DNA of 64,000 nucleotides. Origin: Paragonimus westermani (taxonomy: Eukaryota > Platyhelminthes > Trematoda > Plagiorchiida > Troglotrematidae). The notes below the pieces were generated by a model that saw only the letters and a list, made by a program, of their open reading frames with translations, was not told where the DNA came from and did no database searches. Positions 10,947 to 24,720 of the stretch are shown piece by piece. Made by a program: the position numbers and the translations under genes. Within the stretch, counting starts at the first letter, position 1; each line of letters starts with the position of its first letter. The stretch covers positions 274,873-338,872 of the forward strand of contig QNGE01000272.1 in NCBI GenBank assembly GCA_008508345.1. The letters run 5' to 3'.

Positions 10947-12247
10947 TCAAGATTACTGAACACAATCCAGCTTAAGTAGCCGGTTTAAATTACCTACTAC
11001 CACCAGTCTGTCATGTAAAGTTTTTGACGGTCTGTTAGTTGGACGGATAGAAAATCCTGCCGGTACAAAGAAACTGTAGTGCCTGAACCTTGTTCAAGCT
11101 CTCCTCTACCTGTTGAGTCCAAACAAAAACGGAACCGGTAACAGTTTGGAAGTGAGCTACATTGTTAGGAGTGTGATAGTCATTTGTGGCCTCCGCAGCC
11201 GCAGTGAATTAAAACCATCAAGCTGAGACGATCTGTGCAGAATGTCAGGGTGCAGACAGGTCACACGCACATATACACCAGGCGATGTCATCTATGCATA
11301 TGCGCCGGTATTTAAAAGTTGGATTCATCAATTAGTGTGTACAAGTTAAACAACTTCAAACATGTACTGGTTACTGCTAAAGTTAGTCAGTGTGATTTGC
11401 AACTTAGTGCCAAGATACGAAATGATATGGGATATCGAAAGAAAGGTAATGCTCACAGACACCTCACATTCCCATAGTCAGTTCTGTGTAAAGAAGCTGC
11501 CTTTTAAGTTTTCAGTTGTCTTATCTGTGTTTTAATCACATTACTAAGTTTACACACAACATATGGATAGGTCTACAATAGTATTTAGAGATATATTTCA
11601 CACATAAAGCATAACGTTTTACTGCAAAGCTTGATCTTCGTGAGCACCACATTAGTGATGTGCTATAAACGTGGAAAGTTTTCTGCCACGAACAAAGTGT
11701 TGAAGTTCAATGAAACCATGCATTTGCGTGTATTGTTAATGACAATGAATTGCCTCCTGCTGTAAGCAACCTTGGACTAAATGAATTTCACCACTTTACT
11801 ACTAATTTATTAAACTTTATTGTGGCGGTGATGAAATTATTCCAACATCTTGGGATATGTTTAAACAAAAGAACAGAATTGAACATAATTTTATAGTTGA
11901 AACTTATTATATTCCCAAGGCCTGTTACGCACGTAGAACTTGGGAGAGTAGTACCGTAAAACTGGACAGGTTAGGTTGTCTGAGAGGGAACTTTAAGGTG
12001 GCAATGGGGTCTACTTTAAGGCTTTGAAAGAACAGGTTTGGTCATGCATTATACTGACTTTATTTTGTGTAGGGGAACCTAGTCATCGGCCTATGCAGTC
12101 ACTGAAAAGAATCGAAGGATTCCTGTCATACTGAACCTTCTTGCACTTGATATTCCATTATACTGATAATGTTACATAATATGTGAGTACTGCATCGTGA
12201 AAGCTTTGTGTTGTGCCTGTTGGTGGCCAGCTGCCATATTCATATAC
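10947..12247. other. no firm gene; one plus-strand exon candidate
   Basis: Mostly AT-rich. At 11080-11151 a 72-base plus-strand piece (24 codons, including LVQALLYLLSPNKNGTGNS) lies between CTGTAG and a GTGAGC donor. At 11589-11639 another phase-0 piece lies between TATTTAG and GTGAGC. These two could be joined in frame, but the acceptors are weak and nothing is recognisable. Confidence 0.3.
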
Positions 12248-12519
12248 TCAGTTCCAAATGTCTGTCCTCGGTCCGATCACAGTATACCTGCCTAAAATTT
12301 TCATCCTCTGTTCGATACACGGGATTTTTAATAGATAAGATTTGCACACTAAGTTTCGTCCCAGGTTAGTGTTAATATGGAGCTTGTTGATAGTGCTTCC
12401 CATTTTTTCTTGATGTGTAGAAAGTTGTTTCCACTTTTGAGATCCTTCGAAATTCATTAACGTTTTCCCGAGCTTCTCAGACCCAATCGGCTTTTGTAAA
12501 TACACAGTTCCGTCACCGT
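12248..12519 (-). CDS. candidate last exon, hypothetical protein
   Basis: After a clean acceptor (GAGTATTTTCAG) the minus strand is open for 2 bases plus 90 codons, counting the TGA at 12250-12248. The sequence is hydrophilic and lysine-rich (GDGTVYLQKPIGSEKLG, FEGSQKWKQLSTHQEKMGST), with no membrane segment. An internal GGCAG/GTATAC site could instead be a donor that shortens the exon. Frames of this length also arise by chance, so the acceptor and composition carry the call. No family recognised and no upstream exon found. Confidence 0.4.
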
Positions 12520-15500
12520 CTGAAAATACTCGATTAGTTGAAATCGTTGTGTGACTTGTTCGATTAAACAGCTACCTACCAGTATCACCATGACCAAGTA
12601 TTAATTCTAGACTAATGAGGAAATAAAGTGCAACAGTACCAGCTGTCACCGATATTTCGATTGGCCGGCTGGCTGTTGAAAACTGTGGCATCGTACGACC
12701 GCATGTGTTATTAACTTGTCTGAACAGTGAACAGCATGATTACGGCGCGACCACACCTGTACAGGACACAAGTTAATTATCATGGTTTTCAATTAAACGC
12801 AATTGAAAGTCACACAATGTTTTGATCAAAGCGACATGTATAAAAAAGGTGTTTACAATCCGCCTAAGCACCCATGTGAGTGTAAGTTCAATGCAATACC
12901 ACTACGTAGACTATGGATATAGGTTAATCTTCATCCCCGGAAACTCTAAGTAGTATCCAAGGTGTGCCGAGTGCAGAATTAGCGTGTCCTACTGAAACTA
13001 ATTACATGAGCTCCGCAGGCGTTTTGTACAGTGTTTGATTTTCCGCCTATGGAATTCCCACTCAGAATATGTGACTGATTCAAGTAGGTATTCTAAGTTG
13101 GATATTATCCAAGCTTGACGGTTGTTGTATTTGGGTTAGAAACAACACAACGAATGTGACCCTTCTGCAGACAGTCAGACGAACTCGGCGTCAATCATCA
13201 GTGCTTTTGTTGGAAAGTTTCTACACAGTGAGTGCAAAATGTTTAATGCAAAGTAATCTACGCAGTGGTCCACGTGTTGCTTTCATATTGGGGGGGGGTT
13301 CCGGAGTTTATATCTTGTGTGGAACAGAAAATGTATTCCTAGCCAGCACTAACAAGAGTGAAACAGGTGTTTTTCTCCTTTGGAAGATTTTTAGCGTTAT
13401 TCAATGCTACTCAGTTTATACCAACCAATATTTCGGATCACTCACCAGTGTCCAGTTAACATCTTTTGCACCGGCAAACAAACTAATTGGAAAAACATAA
13501 TAGTGTACAGTGTTGAACAGTTGTTATAGGAAAACGAATTAACTAATAGCAGATACTCCTTCCGTTTGCAATGGCCTACTGTTGTTCATCTATACCCATA
13601 GAAAACAAGCAAGCAGACAAAGTTCAACTGTGTACCAATCACTTTAGTGGTGCATCATTTCACAGAGCACTACTTTGGTTGACAAATAATTTTCAGTCTG
13701 ACACCACATAAGGACGTGCATGGATTAATAAATACTTCTTCGGAAGCATAAAGAGGCTAACAGACAAACACATTTGGTGATCATTTGCAGCACATTTGGC
13801 ACTAAATTCAATTTCTTGCTAATCAAGTTTGCCGGGGGAAACTGCGACCGAACACATGTGGCCTTGTGCCACGTGCTTCTAGCTCAAACTAGCCTTCCTA
13901 ACCGCGGACACAATTTCATTATTTTCTTCCCATTACTGTGACCTCATCAGTTTGTTTGGTCTTGCTTCTTCACTCGGTCACGTTACAGCTGTCGCGGGAG
14001 AAAAATAATTTGAGAATCTCTCCGATGGTTAAGTCGGGTGGTTGTTCTCAAAGCACAGTATTGAATACCTGTTTTAGACGGCCAAGCCACAGAGCATGAC
14101 AGTTGAGGTTGGTTGGGTGTGGATGTGTTTCACAGAGGGGAAGCAGATCATTCATCTGTCTTTCGGCTGCATCCTATGTATACCATGTACAAGTTGTCTG
14201 ACTGACTGTTGTTAAGGGTTTCTATGGTGACATATCCCCTGAGACGCATTTTTAGATTGCCCACAGGCGCCTTGAAGATCGCATGATAAAACGTGACACG
14301 CTGGGATTGATTTGGTTAGTTTCGGCTTGGTCTGGGGAGAGACTGGGACATGTAGCTTAACTCTCCATGACTACTTACCTCCCAGAGGATTATGCTTGTG
14401 TACGTATGTGTGTGTGAGTGTGTTTGAGAGAGTTCGTAAGGAGGGTGATGTGGTAGGTTTGGTGGATGGAGAAGAATTTGATTTTTAACCAACTTGATTG
14501 AATTAGGCCTGGTTTGAACTGACATGAATGCCCATAGGACTGTAAGCACACTGCTAGTTCCACTGCCACATAATGTATATATATATATGTGTGTGTTGCG
14601 AGTCGACTGAACGCGTGTCACTTCACCTTGCACAAGTACTTGCTCAGTTTTTACTTCGTACCAGTTACTGCTCCGGAAGGATGCACATAGACGTACATAA
14701 GCTTGTACACATAGGTACATGTATATGCATACAACTACTTACAGAGACTGCTGACCACCTCCCCAACTTACTGGAACCTAGGCAGGTTGACTGATATTAC
14801 TGATGGTATTGCGTTACGCCTTGTTTTTGTTATATAACCAGCTGGACGTGGGTACAAAGTTGAACTTACCAAAGCAAAACATTCAAGTGGATTGTAATAC
14901 CTGCCGCTTGGGATAAACCAGCATGTGCATGTGTTTGTTAGTTTATTCTCAGTTTAATACACCGCGCAAACGTGCCGCTGTGAATGTGAACCAGTCAATC
15001 AGTTCAGTTCATTACGGGGGTTATTTAAATATTTGATCTAGCAAAACAATCACAAATATATAGCGTCAGAGTTGAAGGCTTACGATAAAGCGGGTCATTA
15101 TAATACCTGATGTAATGACGTGTTGAAATATATGCTTTAGCTATGACGACCGGTAGATTTAAAATCAATGGAATGTTTAGCTGAGTATTTGAACTTTATG
15201 AAGACAGTTGCAAATAGTTTGGAGTAAACGAAAGTCGTTTCCAATAACTTCAGTCGTATATGCTGATTACTTTAGCATATAACTGTCTGACTTCTGACCC
15301 AGCCTGGTGGCGCCGGGTCTCGAGTAGTAGATCGCCAACAACCCAACAGCACACTGTCGGAACATGATTAGCAAATAAGTCGGAAAAACAGAGGCCATTA
15401 GAAGTGTTATTTGTGGTCTACATGCAGTAAGATGGGTGACCAAAGCATACCTCAACACTGGATTGTTTACTGCAGGCAATTTTGGTGCTGATGCAATCCT

Positions 15501-17415
15501 AAAGTATCAAGCGGATGAGGAACATACAGGTACGATTACCACTCACAGCTGCGCCGTTGCTTGATCATATCGTGGTATTCAACAGCCAGTTCCCATTCCG
15601 ATTTCTATGACCTGATGCTGTAAAACGTCAACTTTGAGTAGTTTGCGTGTCCAAGAATCGTAGACTCTACATTTATTCATGAATAGAAGTCTGCCCAAGA
15701 GATATTTTATACGAAATCATCGAGTTACTTGTTTGCCCGGAAAAATAAATTTTTGAGGCATAGTTGATCATACACAGTCATTCTGTTTGCTCATTTGTAG
15801 TGAAAGTGGCCACCGCTTTTAATGTCAGTGTTAACTGTCTTAGACGCAGATAACGTGCAGTATCATATAAATATTGCTGTAGATTTCGAAGTTTTGGAAC
15901 ATAACATATGGAGGTAAATCCAGACAATTTGCATATTCAGCTTACCCTGGAAGTCTTTTTTGGAAGAGCCAAGTAAGCTAGTGCCACCTACGTAAGTTAT
16001 ATCTGCCAATACGTCGTTCAAATTTAGATGTATACTATGATAATTGAAAATGTGAAGCGTCGTACGTAGATTGCTATGGACGATGAATTTACCAAGAGAA
16101 AATCAGGCGACCTAGAGAGTGCTATTCGAATTCTTCAATTCCGTGTGGATTATTTCCTCTTACCTCGCACTGAGCATAGCCAACAAGCATAAAAATCATA
16201 AACAATGTCACAGTTTGTCCTAAACTTTTTGGAGAGGATGCATCTCTGGTGAACCCTATGAGTTACCTAAAGGGAGTTGGCGTTCTGGCCCACAGATCCT
16301 ACCACATGACTTTCGATCGAGCACCGCATGTATCTTAACGTAAATTAGGTCACTTCATGCAAGGACTAGTCAAATTCCTTTTTGTGGTTCAAAGATTCGT
16401 CCTTTCACTGGGTTAGTGAATTGAATTACTATCGGTTGGGTGGGTGTACTGTAAACGGTAAGGATATGACTGGTACACCTACGTTCACCTCAGACACACC
16501 TCTGATCCCGTTCTAAAAACGGAACTGACTGTTGTTTTAGAGCAATTCAAAAGAACACTGTCCATTTTCACATAAATCTAATTCCATAATTTTTTAGAAG
16601 TGGTTGAGCAGGAAGTTTCGTTGAGAGTTTCTATTTCGTTCCACATTTCTGAATTCGACTGCAGACCGTGAGGACGGCAAAACCTAACCGTACATGTTCT
16701 TCTAACAGCATGACCTCATCCTTCAAAATGCTGCCTCCAAGTATAGAGTATTTATGGCGTTGACAGCAGAAGTACGGTTTAGATACAGGGCTGACAACAC
16801 ACTAAGTTCCGACAAAGTAGCTAACTGTAAGCTAATTCAGAACAGTAAATGAAACGTTCTAAGAAATTATGACGTTGATCAGCTGCAGGTTGTTTTGGCA
16901 AACCCTATACCGTTTCTACCTTCACAAGCAGCACAGCACTACAGCCGAAATTAGAGTTGTCAGGCCAGTAATTTATGCATTTTCAATGAAGTACCGGTGT
17001 TAGAAAAAGATAGGGCTTTCATGTAGCCAATAACTTGTTTGCCAGCAAATCTTTTGATACGAAAATTAACACGGTAACTCTGGCTATTCGACTGTGGAAA
17101 ACAAGAAACGATAAGCGGAATTTTACAGGAAAGCTTTAGTACACAAAAACTAAGAAGAAAATTTGAGCTGTTCAAATGAAACCTGAGTCTATAGTTTAGA
17201 GTTTGCTCGTGAACGGTTAGGCTACACAGAGCGGAATATCATCTATTGATATGGATGAAACGTCTTACTGAGTACGTTTGCTAATTATTCGTACACAATA
17301 CTCAACAATTCCACTGGTTGTCGGTTCCTGTGCTCAAAGTGAAACTGTTTTCTTCAAAAGGCTGTCAACAAGTTATCGCACTCCCGAGCAAGGTTGTTAA
17401 ATTTTTCCGTTTCCC
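12520..17415. other. long stretch without supported genes
   Basis: Contains a run of nine G at 13290-13298, TG- and GA-rich simple sequence at about 14395-14430, and a (TA)n tract at about 14573-14590. A 57-base plus-strand piece at 13172-13228 lies between CTTCTGCAG and GTGAGT. A minus-strand open frame of 134 codons at 14316-14720 crosses the simple repeats and is probably chance. Nothing else was recognised. Confidence 0.5.
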
Positions 17416-17615
17416 CTATCGAAACAATATGCCGCAATCCGTATTTTCCTTGCTCATTAGATCGACAGAGCATCCACCAACCATTTTGTTAAGAAACGAG
17501 TCGCTTTCCACCCATCCACTGGTTCTACCAGTATTACTATTGGAAAACCTGTTAGAATTGCCGCTGTTTAATGAATGGACGTCAGATTGAATTGTTTTTG
17601 GTGATAGCAGAGATG
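17416..17615 (-). CDS. weak candidate last exon, Ser/Asn-rich
   Basis: A minus-strand acceptor (CATATTTTCAG) opens a frame of about 66 codons ending in TAG at 17418-17416. It is rich in Ser, Asn and Gly (NSGNSNRFSNSNTGRTSG), as in a disordered tail. No exon upstream could be tied to it: the apparent partner at 18.2-18.4 kb is part of a Penelope-like element. The plus strand here is also open for about 90 codons. The call rests on the acceptor alone. Confidence 0.28.
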
Positions 17616-18059
17616 TTTCTGAAAATATGTGACTAAAAGTAGGTGTCCTACTGAAGCTCACACTTCTTTACAGTTTACTCCGACAACAAACCAGTTTTAA
17701 AAAAGAAGGGTGACAGTACTTCACCAAAAGTTGTGACACGACGTAAGAGGGTGATAGCGGGAATTTGCATAGAATAAGTGAACCTTAAATTTCTTAGCAA
17801 GTTTCTACAGGATTTCGACCCAAGGTAACTCCTAAGGGACTCTGTTCTGTTGCTAGACAGACGAACTAGTTTAGGCTTTTGAAACTGAGGGTGTTGTAAA
17901 CTAAAGATTTTTGGAACCTACTGCGATGTACCTCAAGTACAAAGTAAGGTTTTGTAATGTTGATAACAAACGAGAATTTATTGATATGCAGACGAACATA
18001 TGCTTTCAGTAAGTCATCTTCAGGCTAGTACAATTATGTGTGGCCAGCGATCCGGTGGA

Positions 18060-18850
18060 TTTTCCTAACTGTGGTAGTTGCAGCGCTTGACATGATACCG
18101 AGTTAAGCAGCTCGATTCCAAAAGCCTGGGCAACACCAAGTGCTTTCATCCGGACGGCTGGTTGATGGGTATCCTGGCACACGTTGCACCACTTGAAAGG
18201 CTTGACCAGTGGTCACTTACTGTTCGCTTCCAGCCAGATGAGTGGGAATAACACTGTTGACCAATCGTGTTGCCCCTTGCCCAAGCCACCGTGGATGGTG
18301 TTTTCGGATTTGTTCCGAAGGCTGTCTTGACGATCGACCAATATTATTTGTTCCACTGGAACAGATGAACGAGTGGGTTTACACAGGTGAGAGCAGAACA
18401 ATCAGTCCCTCTTTGTTATAAAACATGAGAACTGGGGATGTGGTGAATTGGATACAGAGTTCAGCGGTGGTGTATGTCCTGCTGATCGCGTGTTTGAGTC
18501 TATTTGTTAATCATTATGCGGCACCATCACTCTTGAATGGCACTCGAATTAACTCAGGTTTCCTTTTTAGTCCTGCGTTTCAGGTTTAGATGAAGTTCTG
18601 ATTACACTTCTGTTAATAAACCATCCCGGGTAACCGTTTTCACGAATTACGTTCTCTGTGAATTCTAGTTCATTGTCTAGCGTATCCGCTGAACAAATTT
18701 GATGTACTCTGTCAATCACATAACGCACTCGAATTGTCTTCTGTTTTAGGGGTATAAGGCTGTCAAATTTCATGTCTAGGTATTTTTACGATGAACCCTA
18801 CGTTGAATAGTATCTTCCATCTATCTAACCATTGCTACCACTCCTCAGTA
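18060..18850 (-). mobile_element. Penelope-like element 1, degenerate 3' half
   Basis: Reading the minus strand from about 18.83 kb down, there is the end of a reverse transcriptase (DGxxxIQRRVHRKNT-like sequence, then PLKQKTIRVRYVIDRVHQIC, a spacer, and NELEF..VIRENGYPGWFINR at 18765-18610). Next comes a short linker with an LPFKSD-like motif, then NKRLKHAISRTYTTAEL and a GIY-YIG endonuclease (THSFICSSGTNNIGRSSR, then HHPRWL at about 18385-18280), and a C-terminal piece with VVQRVPGY near 18.2 kb. This order of RT thumb then GIY-YIG is typical of Penelope-like elements. Several in-frame stops and frame changes are present. The usual Tyr-Ile-Gly-Arg of the nuclease reads Asn-Ile-Gly-Arg. The RT palm and the ends were not found, so it is a truncated, inactive copy. 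Confidence 0.82.
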
Positions 18851-21800
18851 TGCATGGTTAAGTTGAAGCTTGTCACTTTTATGGCGATAAGGTGAAGTAG
18901 TGTATGCACAAAACGTCCAATTCGTGGTATTCAACCGACCTTCCAAAATAGCTTTCAGGTTGTAGGCTGCATCCTAGACGTCGTCGTGGAACGGAAATTT
19001 GAAGGTTCCAAGCGAAACACTCAAACTTCAAAGCAGTACGGTTTCCGTCAGGGACAAATTTTTTTAACCTGAATGCCGAATTACACAAGCCACTGAAAAT
19101 CATAAGTATCCAGGTTAGCTATCAAAACCATGAATTGGTTCAATAAGTTCACAGTGAGTATGATAAAAATGGTCATATTTCACTGTCCCTTTCCCATTTT
19201 GTATTTCGTTGGATTTGTGAGAGAGTTTACAGCCGACTGATTCAACACGCTGGCATGGAGCTGGGTTAGTAATTACTTGATTACTTCAGATGGCACATGG
19301 AAGGTTTTTGCATGACGAAACTGCTTAAGACGAGGATAAGGATTCTGGTTAATTAAAAAAGGTAGTGGTCCGGCTTCACAGTTTGCGAAGAACACCGTCA
19401 GCAAAGGCATGTTTGGTTGTAAAAGAAGATACATAATAAACTGCTACGTAATATTGCACAACTCGGGAGCCATTCATTTTCAGTTCCTGTTTTGCATACA
19501 AGTTACTGTTTAACCAACTCAACGTTCAGTGTTGTTTGCTGTACAGATTATTAATGGAGGCGCTAAAAGAAAAGCAAACGTAAACCATACTATTGAAACG
19601 TGTTACTCAACACCCTCGTGTTTCTGAGAGTTCAGAATTGATCGTTTCTTATTCAGCACCTACCGAGTTCGACTCGCAAATATTCCATTCATATGGTGGA
19701 CGTGTGTTCGTTTAAAAGATTGATGGAAGTCGTAGCATGTTAACTGTGATTGCTGTCCTACGTACCACAAGCCATTCTGTAGTTTATAATTGCCAGATTT
19801 CCTAAAACAAATAAAACAACGATTGCAGTTTAACGCTTCAGTTTGTCACGGGATAAATGTCACCGATATTTTATCACTGCCGTCGCCTTCAAAGAAGCCT
19901 GTCGGTTAATCCACTTCCAAGGAAAACACAAAACTGGTTTTTGCTTATATATGAACCCATCGGTGGTGCGTATTCTCTTCCGGACAGGGACTTGCATTCA
20001 AATTCTCATGATTACGAGACGAACGTGTTGACTACCGCCATCAGTAACCTCACAATAAATAAGATAGTCGTACCAAAACGCCCAACCACCATCCGTACAA
20101 ACTGGTTTCGGCTTGCCCGACTGGCATGGTCGTCTCAAATTCAGGGGGTCGCAGTAGAGCTTTAGGTCCGGACGAGGATACACACTACTGATGTGTCCTA
20201 ACAAGAGCAAATCTTGAGTCCAGTGTTTTGCAGGTGCGTCAGCTGATGGGTTTGTTTGAATGCGATGGCTGCTGTTAAGTGTGGATTTAAAAAAACACCA
20301 TCCGGTGTTTCAAACTCATAATTCTGTCTGTTATCACTTAGCTCAATCTACGATGCACGCAGACGTTAGTACAACATCTGATTTGGTGCGAGCATTCGGC
20401 GCTTAGCGGTTGACTATAAGTAACCCAATGGACCAGCCCGATTATTCAGGCACACACGTGTTACGGCTGTGGTTTTGCGCAGGTGTCTGTTTTTAACTGT
20501 ACGGAACCCGACAGGCTTCATGCTGGAAATCCATTTTGTGGGCATTTTGACTAGTGACAACCAATACTATTGGTATTCAGTACCACATACGGAAAGCTGA
20601 GGTTGGTAAAGAATAACTTACAACTAGGCCAGTGATAAATTATGCTCACTGAAGTGTCTGTGACACTTCAAGAGATCAATAGTATATGCACGAACAACAC
20701 TCATAATCAAAGTAACGGGAGATTGCGAAAACCTTCAGTAAAGCCAGCAGATTACCATGTTCATCGGTTACTAAATATTCTTTATTTCCTTTAAGTTACT
20801 GATCAGTTTCACATTTACCTCGATGTCTAACCTTTCGACCCTTATAATGTTAAAATCAGTCCTAAACAAACTGTAAGATATTGAACTGAGTGAGCTGTTT
20901 ATCCATTCTTAAACCACCACGTGATCAGCAGCCAATCAGGCCGTTCGTACGCAGGCACTCTACACGAAGTTTTAGGCGAGAGCCCTTGTGTTTCGTTGCA
21001 CTGTTAACATGTTGATTACCTGCCCTGCAAACAGCGTTTGTTTGTAGGTCTGCCAGATCACTGCGTTAAACCAGGACCAACTCACTGGTTGGATGAGTAC
21101 AACTTTTTTCTTGTTATTTTGCGCTGGTAGTGTCCACTTCTAATGAGATAAAATTGTACTCCGAAGCTAGTAGCTAAATCGATAGCCCAGGTGAGAATTT
21201 GTCAATAGTTAGATTCATCTCACCTACAGCACATAATGATTTGCTGTTATATCACGTATAACTGAAGTTACCTTTGGTTAAACGATCGCAGTATTGTGAG
21301 CATCTCTTAACACTGATGTGGGACACTATTCAGCCACAATCGTGAGTCTTCACAGCTCCTTCCCATTTGCTGTGGCCGCATCTAATAAAATTCTGACAGA
21401 GCAGTTGACGTACCTTTTTTCTGTGTTACACTGTTGTGATGACCCACTGGTGTCGGGTTGCCAAACTGTGTATCAGCTCAACAAATCAGCCAATTGTTGA
21501 GGTCAACTAGAAGGATTGTCTAACCTCTCGATGAAGTCAATCGGCTTCAGCCAGAGACAAGCTAAATGAGGTTAACAAAAATATCAAACCCGGTTACATT
21601 CAACATTGCAGCCCAGTGTTACAACTTTGCCAAACTGTACCATATTACCCGCTTGATGTTTAACTCAGTCAATTAGAAGGGCTTGTCACGAGTGCTCTGC
21701 TTAAATGCCTCACTGTTACGCAGTTGATTCACAGAAGACATATCACCGTCGAAAAATGTTTCAGCGAGCAAAACAAATAAACTTTTTGGTACAAAATAAA

Positions 21801-21983
21801 CAATGAACTTTGAAATTACTGCCGTTCAGCATACTGTGATTTTACTCGACCCGAGTGACAACACTGCCGTTTCAGACTTGGTAAAGTGTTGGGATAGGAA
21901 TTTTTTATCTGCTACCAATGAAGAAACTTAACTCTCTCCCCTATTTAGTTGCCACATAATTCGTAATCAAAAGTCAATTACAG
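18851..21983. other. no supported gene
   Basis: Short frames on both strands. Around 20.07-20.23 kb the plus strand has a coding-like run (YKLVSACPTGMVVSNSGG, a stop, then CVLTRANLESSVLQ) that could be a decayed element; I could not place it. The remainder is AT-rich and featureless to me. It may contain further decayed reverse transcriptase of the neighbouring Penelope-like element that I could not align. Confidence 0.45.
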
Positions 21984-22204
21984 TCAAATTGTATGCTTTC
22001 TTGAATAATGTGGCCTACAAATAAATACAACTAATGGATAGATCCGTAACCATTCCATTGCGAAAGTCTGTTGCATTCGATTCAACCTGTTCGAAAGCAC
22101 GGTACATTCAGATTTATAACGTGTATGTGAGTTTCCGTCTGTCGAATAACGAACGACGCATAAGGATGTGCCATGCTCGCCCCCAGTAGATGCTCCAGCA
22201 AACG
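21984..22204 (-). CDS. candidate last exon with hydrophobic C-terminus
   Basis: A strong minus-strand acceptor (GCACCATTTTCAG) precedes an open frame of 2 bases plus 73 codons, counting the stop. The first part is polar with two cysteines (GASTGGEHGTSLCVVRY), then comes SNRLNRMQQTFAMEW, and near the end a short apolar run (WLRIYPLVVFIC) before a basic tail and stop. The GC level is higher than in the flanks. It could be the end of a membrane-attached protein, but no family was recognised and no other exon could be joined. Confidence 0.4.
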
Positions 22205-24720
22205 CTGAAAATGGTGCACGCAAAACAGAAAGCTATCATTACTGTCATCATCTTTAACAACAAGGATACACCCATGTATGTTTACTCATTCAAATTGTTT
22301 GCCGCTGAAACGTTGGCAAAATTGAAGACTTGCGGGATTTGTTGATGCCAGTGTGAAAGACGAAGCGTCGTGATGGTGAATTTGATTCGACTGTATTTTG
22401 TTAGTTTAAGGAGAATAAGAATATTTTACATTTAATTAAGAGATCACTTTCTTAACTAATTTGCAAAAAGGACGAGTGTTATTTGCATGCAACAACGAAT
22501 ACTGGCCGTAATTTATGAGCAATTACTGTTGACATTCAACATCTTGAGATGTATAAACGGTGTACTTGGTTTGATTCACGCCAGATTTCTGGTTTGATCG
22601 TGATAACGGTAAATTTGTGGTCAAGTGCTACGAACTTTATGTGGACTGTGAACAGCACCTCATCCAATGCCATTATTAGTACCAAAGACCGGGATGGGAG
22701 TGACCTGAACCACTACCAACGTGTCATGATGATGTTGGGAGTTCTATGAGCCAGGCAAAATAATTTAAGTAACCGATGGGAAAACCACTTAGATCCGCTG
22801 ATAGCCGAGTAGTCTTAGATCCAAAATTGAAGGAGACGTTAATTGCACTAATAAACTAGAGTGTGAATGGATAGTCTTGATGACAAGTATATCAACAACT
22901 GGTGAGAATACCCAATGGACAGTGTGTTGCATAGCATTATATGACCAATCACAAAGTTTGAGATAGTCATCGCAGCTTCAAAAACGTTTTTAAAGAAAAT
23001 TATTGCATTACCGCTGATAATACATTCTGTTGCGGGATTCAACCCTGTTATCCTGTTGGTTTGGCTTAACGGTAATGCGGCTATGTGTAACATTTAATAA
23101 CGAACTGATGTCAACTCCTCATGAACGCTCTCTAATATATGTAGCCAATGAAATCATGTCAGCCAGTCCGTTACAAATGCGTGTTAATTAACCAAATCTC
23201 CTGAGAAGGTTCATATCGAATTCCGTTGGCCAAATATGGCAGTGTATTAACAAATATTTCACAAATTCACTGAGTCACTTGAAGAATTTTTTTCCATGAA
23301 CTAACTTCAGCTAGCTTACAGCTGTGAAGGCATTCCTTACGTTTGAGGTGACCGATACTTCTAGAATATTGCATTTGTTGTGGTTCCGTTAGTGTATCCA
23401 GTTGGTTTTGTTGATCTAATCTGCATACGCGTTTTTCTTCTCCGACTCAAGCTTTGTTTTGAACAAAGATAATACAAGGATCCGATTAGTGTATTCTGTT
23501 TTTATCAACTAGTTTAAGTGATCGCAACTTTTACTGAAATGGTTCATGGTAAGCTACAGTTCTTTCAAAGAGTCATCCTCTAATCTTGTGTGTTCAGCTA
23601 GCGTAATACGTTTACACACCGTGTTGAATGATTCATGAACTGTTCTTCGAAACCATACTATAGTACTTTAGTTTCCAACCAGAGCACAACAGGGTACTCG
23701 ATTGTTTGTGCTGAATAGCTGAAGTAAAATTAACGACTTTCCTAAGGTCATCAATGCGATTACTTTTGTAACTCAGGTATACAAAATGTGGCGCCAGATT
23801 TAACAGACAGCGATAACTATGTCACAATGTTAGCGCGTGGTCAACGTTGTTTCTGTCTGGAGAACAATAGCATCACAGCAGTAGAAACAATATAACCTGC
23901 ACTTTAAGGTTGTTCATTGACTGCCGAGTGCGTGTTAGTGTGCACGACTTACTCCCTCCTCCCCATCTTTCTCAGTGTCACATGTCATTCAAGGAAACAT
24001 CGATTATCCGTTTGTTGAAAGTACTAGTCATATGATGTAGGTTGAGCATCGAATGGCAGAACGAACTAGTAAGCAGCATTGGTCAAGTCTTCGTCCTTGC
24101 AAATAAATAGGTGGAACCTAGTGCAGTAGTGTTACATTTGCAGTACATGCCCCAAATCAGTCAGTCGGTCGGTAGAAACATTAGGTCATTCATGCGGACG
24201 AAGAGTCACGCAGACAACCACCAAATTACCTTCCCAGGTTAAGATTACGTTCTGTCGTGTTGATCTTAAGGTAGATGAAAACTTTAGCGAGAAGTTAAAA
24301 ATTAACTAGGAAGCATAAGAAAGCGCCAAAAATGTGCTCCTGATTGCTGGCGAGCTGATGTGTGTGATATTGTATCGTCAAATTTTGTAATTAGTAGTTT
24401 TGACTGCCAGATCTGATTCATAAGTGCCTACTTCGTTACGGGTTGACTGTTATCCAACATTTTCACCAGAGATCACTTTCTGCAAACTCTAATCCGGCAC
24501 GACTACTAGTTGGTGACTGCAGACAGTGGAATATGTTCTAACCAATATGGCATGTCATGATCGCACATCACCTCAGTATAACCAGCTCGAATGGTTTTGG
24601 TTATAAGGCATACCACCGAAAGAGCAGACATTTTCATTGTGAACTTCTCTCCGTTAACGTACCGATAATTGTGTAAATTAAACGCACACTTAAAATCTCT
24701 GTTGGCCTCTATACTTTCAG
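22205..24720. other. no firm gene; probably intronic or 5' of the BEN exon
   Basis: AT-rich sequence with chance-length frames. A 79-codon minus-strand frame (24745-24506) overlaps the acceptor of the BEN exon and lacks splice support. Upstream exons of the plus-strand BEN gene should lie here or further left but could not be identified. Confidence 0.45.

Noticed and set aside
14316..14720. 134-codon minus-strand open frame
   Set aside because: It crosses TG, GA and TA simple repeats that avoid stops, has no motif, and its length is near the chance limit.
18213..18401. Minus-strand piece with good acceptor and donor that looked like a host exon joining to 17.6 kb
   Set aside because: In another frame the same bases encode the GIY-YIG endonuclease of a Penelope-like element, in order with its RT thumb, so the splice reading was accidental.
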